DNA of 7,771 nt from an uncultured Lachnospiraceae bacterium (GTDB taxonomy: Bacteria > Bacillota > Clostridia > Lachnospirales > Lachnospiraceae). The stretch lies in contig CAJOQZ010000255.1 of the NCBI GenBank assembly GCA_905236585.1, positions 1 through 7,771 of the forward strand, written 5' to 3'. The first letter of the stretch is position 1; every line of letters begins with the position of its first letter. This document shows, piece by piece, positions 1 through 6,898 of the stretch. A model generated the notes under the pieces. The model saw only the letters and a list, made by a program, of their open reading frames with translations. It did not search any database and was not told the origin of the DNA. Position numbers and translations under genes: made by a program.

Positions 1-2
1 AG

Positions 3-683
3 GTGGTGCTCCATGACGTGAAGAATTATTCGGATGTCTTTCATACGATCATGTCGCGGTATAGCCGCCTGTGCTCGACGAGTGTGGATGCCACCTCCGA
101 CAATCTGGTCAATCCCTTGTCGCAGACGCAGGACGATTATCAGTTCATCACCAGAGAGCTGATCGCAAGCGGCCGGGCGAACCGGGAGTTTTTCATTTTG
201 GGAAACATTGCCTATTTCCGCAAGCCGCACAAGGAAAAGACCTCGATCATGACCTTGGAATACGGGCGGGAGCTCCTTGCTCTTAAGACCGATGAGTGGT
301 ATCGGGATTTGAATATCGAGGTGGTGGGCTATGATGCCGACCAGCAGAAAACCGTTTCGGGAAAGGCCTCCGTAAAAACACCGTTTTCGATGAAAAAGCT
401 GATCGGAAACACGCCGGAGCTGTATCTGACCGATCCGGCGATGGACACGGTCTCCAAGGCCAAGGACAAGGCCCAGAGCATTGCCGACAAGCTCGAATAC
501 AAGGCAAAGACCGGCCAGGGCATGACGATCGGCATTCCGGAGATCGTGCCGGGCCGCTATATCACCGTAAAGTCGCTGGACAAGGATTTATGCGACCATA
601 AATTCTATTTAAAAAGTGTGATCCACGAGATCAACGGCACGGATTACAAAACGATGTTCGATATCGAGGGGTGGGAGAGCTGA
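3..683 (+). CDS. Spike-base (hub) protein, gpD/gp27-like, VgrG/Pvc8 N-terminal type; 5' end cut off
   Basis: This is the C-terminal 226 residues of a late control gene D / gp27-like protein, which trimerises into the hub that carries the spike and joins it to the tube. The frame is open to the window edge, and the family is usually about 330-400 residues, so the GTG at base 3 is probably internal and the N-terminal barrel is missing. Seen in the sequence: the family signature QTQDDYQFI (about residues 41-49), a YGRELL segment (87-92), then TIGIPEIVPGRYITVK (175-190) and a closing beta region with FYLKSVIHEI and DYKTMFDIEG, typical of the gpD C-terminus. It ends in TGA, 19 bases before the spike gene. 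The OB-fold and needle that follow the gp27-like part in one-piece VgrG/Afp8 proteins are absent here and encoded by the next gene. The family call is firm; the exact subtype is not. Confidence 0.85.
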   Translation: MVLHDVKNYSDVFHTIMSRYSRLCSTSVDATSDNLVNPLSQTQDDYQFITRELIASGRANREFFILGNIAYFRKPHKEKTSIMTLEYGRELLALKTDEWYRDLNIEVVGYDADQQKTVSGKASVKTPFSMKKLIGNTPELYLTDPAMDTVSKAKDKAQSIADKLEYKAKTGQGMTIGIPEIVPGRYITVKSLDKDLCDHKFYLKSVIHEINGTDYKTMFDIEGWES

Positions 684-685
684 CC

Positions 686-693
686 GGAGGAGG
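686..693 (+). promoter_or_regulatory. Strong ribosome binding site of the spike gene
   Basis: GGAGGAGG lies 9 bases before the ATG at 703, in the short gap after the upstream stop. It fixes the start at 703 over the second in-frame ATG at 709. It is the best Shine-Dalgarno match in the window, which suits a protein needed as a trimer. Confidence 0.8.
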
Positions 694-702
694 AATACGA
701 AC

Positions 703-1461
703 ATGGGCATGTTCTTTGAAGGCAATATAGGCGTCAGCGACGAACGCATTCCGAGCGTCGTCACCGGACTGGTCAAGGACAATTATGACGCCGAGCATCC
801 GGGCATGATCAAGGTGGACTATTATCTGGGTCAGAACGGAAAAAACGTGACGGGCTGGGTGCCGGTGATGTCGCCCTATGCCTTCAAGGAATGCGGGGCC
901 TATGCGATGCCCGAGGTGGGCGCGGAGGTCGTGATCGCCTTTAACATGGGCGACCGCAACTGCCCGATCGTGATCGGCTCCCTCTGGAACACCAAAAACG
1001 CCCGTCCGAAGGACGTTGCGAAGAAGGACAATCCCACGAAGAGTTTCAAGACAAAGGGCGGGAGCATCGTGGACTTTTCCGACGAAAAGGGAAAAGAAAA
1101 GATCGAGATTAAGACGCCGAAGGAACTCTGTGTCAAGATCGAGGACGAAAATGAGACGATCACGATTGCGGACAAAGATAAAAAGAACAGCGTTATTATC
1201 AACATAAAGGACGGCAGCGTTAAGGTCAAGGCGGACAAGACCCTGTCTTTGGAGAGCGGCAAAAGCAAGATCACCATGGACAGTTCCGGGGTGACCGTCA
1301 AGGGGGACGCTGTCAACGTGGAGGCAGGCAACAGCCTGAATCTTAAGGGAACCACGGTCAAGGTGGACGGGACGCAGACGACCGTTTCGGGCAAGAGCAA
1401 GACGGATGTGACGTCTTCGGGAATGACCTCGGTCAAGGGTTCGATGGTGAAGTTGAATTAG
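703..1461 (+). CDS. Baseplate spike protein, gpV/gp5-like (OB-fold plus beta-helix needle)
   Basis: This 252-residue protein is predicted to be the trimeric central spike that pierces the target envelope. Residues about 18-98 match the gp5/VgrG OB-fold (phage baseplate assembly protein V): VTGLVKDNYDAEHPGMIKVD, then GWVPVMSP, MPEVGAEVVIAF, GD and PIVIGSLWN. From about residue 115 it turns into short alternating beta repeats rich in Lys, Gly, Ser, Thr and Val, such as VTVKGDAVNVEAGNSLNLKG, expected of a triple-stranded beta-helix. It ends in VKGSMVKLN. There is no histidine after residue 32, so it lacks the HxH iron-binding apex of P2 gpV or Mu gp45, and a separate PAAR tip is expected. With the preceding gene it makes a two-part VgrG equivalent. 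It ends in TAG, with an in-frame TAA three codons later. Confidence 0.9.
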   Translation: MGMFFEGNIGVSDERIPSVVTGLVKDNYDAEHPGMIKVDYYLGQNGKNVTGWVPVMSPYAFKECGAYAMPEVGAEVVIAFNMGDRNCPIVIGSLWNTKNARPKDVAKKDNPTKSFKTKGGSIVDFSDEKGKEKIEIKTPKELCVKIEDENETITIADKDKKNSVIINIKDGSVKVKADKTLSLESGKSKITMDSSGVTVKGDAVNVEAGNSLNLKGTTVKVDGTQTTVSGKSKTDVTSSGMTSVKGSMVKLN

Positions 1462-1473
1462 GGGTTAGCATAA

Positions 1474-1887
1474 ATGAACGAACACGAAGCCAAACGCTTT
1501 TTAGGCGCAGGGATCTCTTTTCCCATCCGCGTGGACAAGAACACCGGGAAAATGGTTACATCCTCGGAGGAGGAGAACATCAAGGAAGCGATCCGCATCA
1601 TCTTAGGCACAAAAAAGGGAGAACGCATCCGCAATCCGGAGTTTGGCTGCGGCATTTGGGATTATGCGTTCGCAACCATGGATTATACAACACTTTCCTC
1701 CATGCGAAGAGAGGTAGAGATCGCGCTTGTGGCGTTCGAGCCGCGCATCGAAGAGATCCGGGTGGAGGTGGAGCCGCGGGAAAAAGAGGGGAGCGTTATC
1801 GTCCACATCGATTATGTGGTCCGCAAGACGAACAACCCGTTCAACTTGGTATTCCCGTTCTATCTCGATGAGGGATTTGGCGAATGA
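1474..1887 (+). CDS. Baseplate wedge protein, GPW/gp25 family (Afp9-like)
   Basis: This is a 137-residue gp25-like protein, the usual length for the family. gp25 homologues sit between hub, wedge and the first sheath ring, and their core resembles the handshake part of sheath subunits, so they help start sheath assembly. Visible family motifs are GAGISFPIRVD (11-21), IRIILGTKKGERIRNPEFGC (40-59) with the conserved G-x-R-x-x-P-E-F-G, then IWDYAF, FEPRIE (88-93) and NNPFNLVFPFYL (120-131). The ATG at 1474 has only a weak GGGG about 9 bases upstream. The stop codon overlaps the start of the next gene as ATGA, so translation of the two is probably coupled. The call is secure. Confidence 0.93.
   Translation: MNEHEAKRFLGAGISFPIRVDKNTGKMVTSSEEENIKEAIRIILGTKKGERIRNPEFGCGIWDYAFATMDYTTLSSMRREVEIALVAFEPRIEEIRVEVEPREKEGSVIVHIDYVVRKTNNPFNLVFPFYLDEGFGE
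1870..1874 (+). promoter_or_regulatory. Ribosome binding site of the large J gene, inside the gp25 gene
   Basis: GAGGG lies 9 bases before the ATG at 1884 and is embedded in the last codons of the gp25 gene. Together with the ATGA overlap it supports 1884 as the start. Confidence 0.55.
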
Positions 1888-4787
1888 TTGAGAAAGAAAT
1901 CAAAAAACGAACCGAAAGTTATACGCCGGAATGGAATTACGATCCGAACGATCCTGACGTGGGAGCGGCGGTGGCAAAGGTTTTCATTCAGATGATGAAG
2001 CGTTCTGCCAAGAAGTTCGGACAACTTTCCTTAAAGAACCGGATCGCGTTTTTGAATGAACTGGGGGCGGATCTTCTGCCGAGCGTCTGCGCCGACGGAT
2101 ATGTGCAGTTTTTGCTTGTTTCTAATGAGGTGGAGGGCGTTGAGGTCGCGGAAGGGACGCAGCTTTTTGCCGAAGTTGATGAGGAGGAAGCCGGAAGGGT
2201 GTCGTTCCTTACCACGGAGCCGGTATATGCGTCTCCGGCAGGGATTGATGTGTGCTATGTCGTGGATACGCGCACAGACGCCATTTACGAGATCTGTGAT
2301 GTGGAAAACGAGCATACGGCGGCATTTCCGCTGAAAATGTTTTCGCGCATCGGAGAGAATCAGCAGGAGCACATCTGCTATCTTGCATTGGACGGGCTTC
2401 TTACGCTTGCGAAGGAGGCGACGATCTTTTTGGACATGCCTCTTAAGGCAGGCAGGATTCATGCGGAGTATTACACGCCCGACGGGTGGCTCCCGTTTGC
2501 GGACGTCCGCAACGAAGACGGAGGCATTGTGCTCCGGCGTTCGTCGAAAGACCCCGCGACGTCGCCCATAGAGGTAGACGGTCTTGAGCGGACGTGGCTC
2601 AAGATCAGCCAGGCGCAGGTGCGTGATGAGCAGCCGCCGGAAATTCCGTATCCGTCGCTGCGCACAGAGTCCGCGGTCTATCCGCCGGATGCGGTGTACC
2701 ATGAGGACATGGAATGCGACCGGAACCGGTTTTTGCCTTTCGGGGAGAGCCTGATCCGGTATGATGAGGTATATTTCGCTTCAGACGAAGTGTTAAAAAG
2801 AAAAGGCGCGCGGATCACGGTTTCATTCCGAATTGATTTCGTGCAGTTTCCGCTCGAGACCAACGACCAGGAAGTGATCGACTGGCAGTGGATCATGGAG
2901 AGGAGCGAGTTTAAGCCGGTACTTGAATATGACGTGTCCATCGCGGAGGTGACATGGGAATATTTCAACGGCAACGGCTGGGCGCGTCTTCCCATGGATG
3001 AGGATTACAGGGAGGTTTTCTCCTATACGAACGGGCAGAAGGGAAAGTTTGTGGCGATGTCGTTCATCTGCCCGAAAGATATGACGCAGACGCTGGGCGG
3101 GGCATCGGATTCCTTCTTTCTCCGTGCACGCATCTTAAGGATCAACAACCAGTACAAGATCAAGGGACAGTACATCCTGCCGGTGCTTGAAAATATCGGC
3201 TTTTCCTATCGCTACGAAACGATGCAGCCGGCGGAGTGCGTTCTGACAAAGAACAATCTCGCATGGCGGAAGTACGGAGCCGGTGATAAATTACGTCCTT
3301 TCCATAAACTGCCCGATCCGCATCGCGTGATGTATCTGGGCTTTACCCAGCGCCCGGAAGGGTATCCCCTGCGGTGGTATGTCCAGCTTGAGGGCATGGG
3401 CAAGAAGCAGACCTCTCCGGTTTCCTTTGAGACATGGAACGGACGCGAATGGCATATCCTTCCTCCGGCGGATACCACGGCGCAGCTTTCGAAGAGCGGC
3501 GAGATTACCTTTGCGATCCGCAAGGACATAGAAGAGCGGGAACTGTTCGGCAAAAAGCGTTACTGGGTACGCGTTGTGGATACCAAGGGCGCATATGAAC
3601 GGATCGAGCCGCCGGTGATCAAGAATCTCTACCGGAACATCGCCCGCGTGGTACAGATGGACGGTTCCCAGACAGAGACTTTCCGCATGGACCGTTACCG
3701 GCGCAACGCGTATTTTGACCTTTTGTTCGGCGATGTGCAAAGGGAGGAGGTCTATGTAGAGGAGACTGGTCAGCTCGCGTGGGATGAGGCGGAAGAATTA
3801 AAGAAAAAAAATCTTCTGCGCGTTATTTCCTCCGAGGAAGAAGGCGACCGCTACATGGTAAAATGGACGCCGGTGGAAGATTTTTACCTTTCGGGTCCCA
3901 CCGACCGCCATTATGTGCTGCAGCGGCGGAAGGGGCGGCTGCAGTTCGGAGACGGTGTTTACGGCAGAATCCCGGAAGCGAGCATGACGCCGAACATCAG
4001 CGTTTCTTATGTGTTCGGCGGCGGCGGCAAGGGCAACCTTACGGCGGAGTCCTTAACGCGGATGGACAGACAGATCGGTTTTATCAATACGGTGTCCAAT
4101 CCGTCGCCGACGGTGGGCGGCTGCGACGAAGAGGTTCTCGACGAGGCGATCGTTCGGATGACCGACCGGATCGTGACCCAGAACCGTGCGGTGACCTGCC
4201 GTGATTTTGAACGGCTCGCGTTTGCCGCATCGCGCATGATCGTGGCGGCAAAGGCGATCACGGACATTGATGAGAACGGCGCCCCGAAAAAGAACGCGGT
4301 CACGCTTGTGGTTTTAGACCGCGCCTATGCGGATGACCGTCAGAACTTCGAAAAGATATCCGCGCAGATTCAGGCGCAGATGAAGGATAAGATCAGCCCG
4401 GTGCTGCAGATGGACGGTTTTTTCGTCTGCGAACCGGAATTTGTCGAATGCAGCGTGGTCGCTGAGATCATCGCCGCGGACGAGGCGGAGATATTTGCGG
4501 TACGAAGGACGGTGTATCGGCGGATGTGCGATTTCATCCGTCCTGCGATGCGGGGGGAGCCGGGAGGCTTTGCGATCGGCGTGATGCCGAATATGCTCCA
4601 GCTGCAGAATGAAATTCTGGCGATCGAAGGCGTCAAGGGCATACAGGGGCTTGCCCTAAAGACGCGGATTCCCGGAACGAAAAGTGAGATTGACGCGAGA
4701 AATATGCCGCGGGCGGCGTTTGTGCTGCCGATTTCCGGCGAACATGATATATTGGTAACGACACGGGCAATGGAGGATATAAGGTAA
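1884..4787 (+). CDS. Large baseplate J-family protein, Afp11/Pvc11-like
   Basis: This is a 967-residue J-family wedge protein (gp6/gpJ lineage), close to the size of eCIS Afp11/Pvc11 proteins and far larger than phage gpJ. It would form the baseplate ring around the spike together with the next gene product. The N-terminus has the family look: YTPEWNYDPNDPDVGAAVAK, then NRIAFLNELGADLLPS. The core J region carries GRLQFGDGVYGRIPE (FGDG at 688-691), the Gly-rich FGGGGKGNL, GGCDEE (745-750) and NRAVTCRDFERLAF. The C-terminal alpha/beta domain follows, beginning near PEFVECSVVAEI (851-862). Between N-terminus and core are three related beta-rich modules at about 193-255, 354-440 and 513-586, each starting with an aromatic-rich G-x-W turn and ending near a Pro-containing strand; the third ends PPVIKNLYRN. 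The next gene starts after one spacer base. Family assignment is secure; the Afp11 equivalence rests on size, order and sequence style. Confidence 0.92.
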   Translation: MIEKEIKKRTESYTPEWNYDPNDPDVGAAVAKVFIQMMKRSAKKFGQLSLKNRIAFLNELGADLLPSVCADGYVQFLLVSNEVEGVEVAEGTQLFAEVDEEEAGRVSFLTTEPVYASPAGIDVCYVVDTRTDAIYEICDVENEHTAAFPLKMFSRIGENQQEHICYLALDGLLTLAKEATIFLDMPLKAGRIHAEYYTPDGWLPFADVRNEDGGIVLRRSSKDPATSPIEVDGLERTWLKISQAQVRDEQPPEIPYPSLRTESAVYPPDAVYHEDMECDRNRFLPFGESLIRYDEVYFASDEVLKRKGARITVSFRIDFVQFPLETNDQEVIDWQWIMERSEFKPVLEYDVSIAEVTWEYFNGNGWARLPMDEDYREVFSYTNGQKGKFVAMSFICPKDMTQTLGGASDSFFLRARILRINNQYKIKGQYILPVLENIGFSYRYETMQPAECVLTKNNLAWRKYGAGDKLRPFHKLPDPHRVMYLGFTQRPEGYPLRWYVQLEGMGKKQTSPVSFETWNGREWHILPPADTTAQLSKSGEITFAIRKDIEERELFGKKRYWVRVVDTKGAYERIEPPVIKNLYRNIARVVQMDGSQTETFRMDRYRRNAYFDLLFGDVQREEVYVEETGQLAWDEAEELKKKNLLRVISSEEEGDRYMVKWTPVEDFYLSGPTDRHYVLQRRKGRLQFGDGVYGRIPEASMTPNISVSYVFGGGGKGNLTAESLTRMDRQIGFINTVSNPSPTVGGCDEEVLDEAIVRMTDRIVTQNRAVTCRDFERLAFAASRMIVAAKAITDIDENGAPKKNAVTLVVLDRAYADDRQNFEKISAQIQAQMKDKISPVLQMDGFFVCEPEFVECSVVAEIIAADEAEIFAVRRTVYRRMCDFIRPAMRGEPGGFAIGVMPNMLQLQNEILAIEGVKGIQGLALKTRIPGTKSEIDARNMPRAAFVLPISGEHDILVTTRAMEDIR
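4772..4784 (+). promoter_or_regulatory. Ribosome binding site region of the second J gene
   Basis: GGAGG (4772-4776, 12 bases before the ATG at 4789) and AAGG (4781-4784, 4 bases before) both lie inside the end of the previous gene. Neither spacing is ideal, but together with the one-base gap they support 4789 as the start. Confidence 0.5.
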
Positions 4788-4788
4788 C

Positions 4789-6600
4789 ATGCTTCCCATA
4801 CCGAGTTTAGATGACCAGTCTTATGAAGAGCTGCTTTCCGAAGCGCGCAACGTAATTGCCAGCACGTACCCCGAGTGGACGAACTTCAACGAACACGACC
4901 CGGGCATGACGCTTCTGGAATTGTTTGCGATGCTTGTAGAAAGCCAGCAGTATTATATGGATCAGATCGGCAGGGAGAACCGGATCAAGTACCTGAAACT
5001 CCTTGGTTTGAAGCGCCGCCCAAAGGTACCGGCAACGGCAGGGGTGCGCGTCGACACGGAGTACAACCTGCGCCTGATGAAAGGCAGCACGCTGTTAGCG
5101 GGGGATCTTCGGTTCGAGATGCTCTACGACAGATGCATCCTGGCGCAAGACTTAAAGGGGGCGATGGCGGTCTGCGGCGAGGAGAAAATCGACGCGGTGT
5201 GGCTGTCGGGACGGCGCACGGAGCGGATCGGATTCCTGCCTTTCGGACCGGAGCCGAAGGAGGGCAATTCCTGCGTATTCGTCTTTAAGGAGGCGCCGCC
5301 GGTAAATGAATATCTTTCCCTGTATATGAACGTCCGCAAAGGAGAGGTGGTGCGCAACCCGCTTTCGGACACGCCGTTCGTACCGTTCTGCACGCTTGCC
5401 TATGAGTATTATACGAACGATGGATGGAAGCCGCTCATTCGGGTGACGGATGAGACGAGAGGCTTTTTGTATAACGGTTTTTTCCTTTTTTCCATGGGCG
5501 AAGAGATTCCGCTTTCTTCCCTCTGTGGGGAGGAGGGGTACTTCATCCGCATACGGATCACGGAGGGAGAGTACGACATTCCGCCGCAGATCAGTTATAT
5601 GAGCATGAACATCGTTGCTGCCATACAGCGGGAAACGGTCTGCGAGTATGCGCATTTTACGCCGGAGGGCAAAGACCGGCGGGACGGCAAGATTTTCTGT
5701 CCGCTTCAGACGGAACTTTCCGTATTCGGCGAGACGGAAGTATATGAACTGCGCCAGAAAACGTGGTTCCGGCTTGAGGATTTTGAGAAAACGCAAGACC
5801 CCGACTCGCAATTGCCGCTGCTGGCAGTGCCGGAGACGAACGACCGCACGATCCACCGGCTGCTTTTGATCCACCGGCGAATATCGGCGTGGGACGAAAG
5901 CACGGTCGGCGAGGGAACCGGGTTCCCGGAGCAGGAGTTCTCCCTTGAGGATACCAAAGTCTGTGAGGATTCGGTCACGCTTTTGATCGAGGATGAGCAG
6001 AGGCGGGGAGGATACCGCCTATGGCAAAGGGTGGACGACTTTGCGGCGTCGGGTCCGGAGGATCGGCATTTTGTCTTTGACAGCGAAAACGGCATCATCC
6101 GTTTCGGCGACGGACGGCGGGGCAGGGTTCCCGAAGGGGAGATCCGGCTGGCGTCGTGCGCACGCACCGAAGGCAGCGGCGGCAATATCCGCAGGGACAG
6201 GATTGAACGGTTCATGCTGCCGGAGCTCATTGACGTGAGCGTTACGAATGTTACGGAAGGACGGGGCGGCAAAGACGAGGAGAGCATGGACGACGCTTTC
6301 CTGCGGGCAAGGGAATGCATGAACCACCCGATCACCGCGGTTTCGGCGGAGGATTACGAGCGGCTTGCGAAGAATGCGCCGGGGCTTGTGATTTCGGATG
6401 CGAAGGTGATTTCTGCGGCAGACGTTAAGCGGTTCCGCAAAAACGCGGAGGCGGACGCCGTGCATATCGTCGTGGAGCCTTATGGGTATAAGTCCAACCG
6501 CTGGCTCGAGAAAATATACGAAAAGAACATTTTGAACTGCATCGAGCCGTTTCGGATGCTCGGAACCGACGTGAGGATTTATTTCCCGGCGTATGTCTAG
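4789..6600 (+). CDS. Second baseplate J-family protein, Afp12/Pvc12-like, cut short by an in-frame TAG
   Basis: As written it gives 603 residues; reading through the TAG would give 701. It is expected to pair with the large J protein in the wedge. The N-terminus has the classic motif PEWTNFNEHDPGMTLLELFA (28-47), followed by NRIKYLKLLGLKRRPKVPA. One beta module like those of the large J protein lies at about 203-275 (YEYYTNDGW to PPQIS). The J core is clear: SGPEDRHFVF, IRFGDGRRGRVPEGE (FGDG at 439-442), GSGGNI, GGKDEE (493-498) and ITAVSAEDYERLAK. This parallels SGPTDRHYVL...FGDGVYGRIPE in the upstream protein, so the two are paralogues. The protein stops just as the C-terminal J domain begins (PAYV, then TAG), leaving that domain beyond the stop. 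The truncated form probably cannot make the C-terminal ring contacts. Confidence 0.88.
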   Translation: MLPIPSLDDQSYEELLSEARNVIASTYPEWTNFNEHDPGMTLLELFAMLVESQQYYMDQIGRENRIKYLKLLGLKRRPKVPATAGVRVDTEYNLRLMKGSTLLAGDLRFEMLYDRCILAQDLKGAMAVCGEEKIDAVWLSGRRTERIGFLPFGPEPKEGNSCVFVFKEAPPVNEYLSLYMNVRKGEVVRNPLSDTPFVPFCTLAYEYYTNDGWKPLIRVTDETRGFLYNGFFLFSMGEEIPLSSLCGEEGYFIRIRITEGEYDIPPQISYMSMNIVAAIQRETVCEYAHFTPEGKDRRDGKIFCPLQTELSVFGETEVYELRQKTWFRLEDFEKTQDPDSQLPLLAVPETNDRTIHRLLLIHRRISAWDESTVGEGTGFPEQEFSLEDTKVCEDSVTLLIEDEQRRGGYRLWQRVDDFAASGPEDRHFVFDSENGIIRFGDGRRGRVPEGEIRLASCARTEGSGGNIRRDRIERFMLPELIDVSVTNVTEGRGGKDEESMDDAFLRARECMNHPITAVSAEDYERLAKNAPGLVISDAKVISAADVKRFRKNAEADAVHIVVEPYGYKSNRWLEKIYEKNILNCIEPFRMLGTDVRIYFPAYV

Positions 6601-6894
6601 GTCGAAGTTTACGTCGAACTTACGTGCGCGAGCGTTTTCCTCGATATGGAGGAGCGCGTCCGGGAGGTGATCGCGTCATACTTCGACGAGCGCCAGAAAG
6701 GGTTTGGAGAGAGCATCATTTACAGCAATTTTTACGGTTATCTTCTGCGGCAGGACTTTATCACGCAGGTGCGTTCCCTGTCGATTTCAAGCAGGGGGTT
6801 AAGCGCGTTTTACAACAGGCTCGGAGATCTTTTGATTCCTCCGCACGCGAAGGTGCGGCTTGCCGGGATAAAGGTATCCCTGTCTGTGGGATAA
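6601..6894 (+). pseudogene. C-terminal J domain of the second J gene, separated by the TAG
   Basis: The frame of the second J gene stays open for 97 codons after the TAG, to TAA at 6892-6894. The encoded segment (VEVYVELTCASVFLDMEERV, then REVIASYFDERQKGFGESII, ending AGIKVSLSVG) matches the alpha/beta C-terminal domain of J proteins and aligns with residues 856 onward of the large J protein. The first in-frame start is ATG 6646, which would give 82 residues, but no Shine-Dalgarno sequence precedes it and it begins inside the domain, losing the first beta strand. Independent translation is therefore unlikely to give a folded domain. It could be the dead end of a recently broken gene, a readthrough extension, or part of an intact gene misread by a sequencing error. 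No further stop or frameshift is visible. Confidence 0.8.
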
Positions 6895-6898
6895 TATT

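Noticed and set aside
900..1436. 178-residue minus-strand open frame opposite the spike gene
   Set aside because: It is the mirror of a Val/Lys/Thr-rich repetitive coding region, giving a Leu/Ser/Thr-rich low-complexity product, has no family motif, and overlaps a firmly identified spike gene.
2031..2702. 223-residue minus-strand open frame opposite the large J gene
   Set aside because: The product is Arg/His/Leu-rich with no recognisable domain and lies entirely opposite a conserved J-family gene, so it reflects codon bias of the real strand.
3863..4204. 113-residue plus-strand frame inside the large J gene
   Set aside because: It is an out-of-frame reading of the J core, rich in Arg, Gly and Ala, with no sign of independent coding.
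5152..5874. 240-residue minus-strand open frame opposite the second J gene
   Set aside because: It is very Arg-rich, has no motif, and overlaps the J protein and another minus-strand frame. I treat it as a compositional shadow.
5706..6335. 209-residue minus-strand open frame opposite the J core
   Set aside because: It is extremely Ser-rich, as expected from the complement of codons in the plus-strand gene, and it lies opposite the highly conserved FGDG and GGKDEE motifs.
6600..6646. Separate small gene starting at ATG 6646
   Set aside because: There is no Shine-Dalgarno sequence, the start falls inside a domain whose first strand lies upstream in the same frame, and the sequence continues the J alignment without a gap across the TAG.
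4789..6894. General phage-style recoding of TAG as glutamine
   Set aside because: No other conserved gene in the window has an in-frame TAG, and the spike gene ends normally at a TAG. Recoding of the single codon at 6598 stays open, but a genome-wide changed code is not supported here.
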